A stretch of DNA of 64,000 nt from Antarctobacter sediminis. GTDB taxonomy: Bacteria > Pseudomonadota > Alphaproteobacteria > Rhodobacterales > Rhodobacteraceae. Of the stretch, positions 63,849 through 64,000 are shown piece by piece; the stretch's first letter is position 1; every line of letters starts with the position of its first letter. Where the stretch lies: assembly GCF_019218285.1 (NCBI RefSeq), contig NZ_JAHUZG010000004.1, positions 185,846-249,845 on the forward strand, read 5' to 3'. The notes beneath the pieces are model-generated. The model was given only the letters and a program-made list of their open reading frames with translations, had not been told where the DNA came from and ran no database searches. The translations under genes and the position numbers were made by a program.

Positions 63849-64000
63849 ATGAGCACCACCTACCCCCCGTCCGCCGAAATGGCGCAGCAGTCGCATGTTG
63901 ATGCGGAGCGTTACGAAGAGATGTATGCGCGTTCGGTTTCGGATCCCGAGGGGTTCTGGGCGGAGCAGGCGCAGCGTCTGGACTGGATGAAGGCCCCGAC
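63849..64000 (+). CDS. acs: Acetyl-CoA synthetase, N-terminal part (cut by window end)
   Basis: Fifty residues are visible: a start after GGAGGAG, then HVDAERYEEMYARSV and GFWAEQAQRLDWMKAP, which is the ACAS N-terminal region preceding the AMP-binding domain in AcsA. The enzyme activates acetate to acetyl-CoA. Its position behind the transporter and the ScfR-like regulator suggests uptake and activation of a short carboxylate. The rest lies beyond the window. Confidence 0.8.
   Translation, partial: MSTTYPPSAEMAQQSHVDAERYEEMYARSVSDPEGFWAEQAQRLDWMKAP

Overview
The window looks like chromosomal DNA from a marine-type alphaproteobacterium, most likely Rhodobacteraceae (Roseobacter group). The signs are high GC with strong G/C third-position bias, a GapR (DUF2312) gene, a ScfR/RamB-like regulator next to an ABC transporter and acetyl-CoA synthetase, TRAP and NMT1-type uptake systems, and an Anbu operon. 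Genus cannot be decided by reading alone.

Bases 1-22974 are accessory DNA: two related integrative elements inserted in tandem at the 3' end of a tRNA-Phe gene. Two gapless 199-bp repeats (7774-7972 and 22776-22974) each end in the last 46 nt of tRNA-Phe including CCA, so they mark the right ends of element 1 (enters from the left, ends 7972) and element 2 (7973-22974). The intact tRNA-Phe should lie left of the window. Both elements share one plan: replication genes, an AlpA-type regulator, a variable gene overlapping the integrase 3' end, a P4-type integrase, a cargo slot, then the attachment site. Element 1 has a primase-polymerase/ATPase fusion and carries a small protein, a GHKL-ATPase and a PLD-type nuclease. 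Element 2 has a separate primase and RepA-like ATPase. It carries a restriction endonuclease, a cytosine-5 methyltransferase and a probable T/G-mismatch glycosylase in the same slot, and a 1457-residue NACHT-like ATPase with a C-terminal PD-(D/E)XK nuclease plus a CoiA-like nuclease at its left end. These resemble phage-satellite-like defence islands, though no packaging gene is visible.

Bases 23000-30400 hold a minus-strand catabolic and uptake cluster: RutR-like TetR regulator, quinone reductase, NMT1-type ABC transporter, FAD oxidase, cytosine-deaminase-like amidohydrolase and creatininase-like amidase. It probably handles a small nitrogenous ring compound. Bases 30600-35900 hold an Lrp-type regulator divergent from a homodimeric 2-oxoacid dehydrogenase E1 and its E2, then a TetR regulator. 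Bases 35988-42776 hold a molybdenum hydroxylase (FAD, 2Fe-2S and Mo subunits) followed by a complete TRAP transporter.

Bases 43765-47770 form an Anbu operon (circularly permuted ATP-grasp, alpha-E, transglutaminase, Anbu). Small conserved genes (GapR, DksA-like) follow. Bases 49628-51897 form a sulfide/persulfide module (MBL-fold dioxygenase, two YeeE/YedE halves, DUF442 sulfurtransferase). Bases 52003-56754 hold a FliM/FliN-domain protein and an operon of response regulator, small membrane protein and SSS-symporter/histidine kinase. From 56924 to the right edge come the ScfR-like regulator, a Tat-exported solute-binding protein with Liv/Urt-type ABC genes, and the start of an acetyl-CoA synthetase gene.
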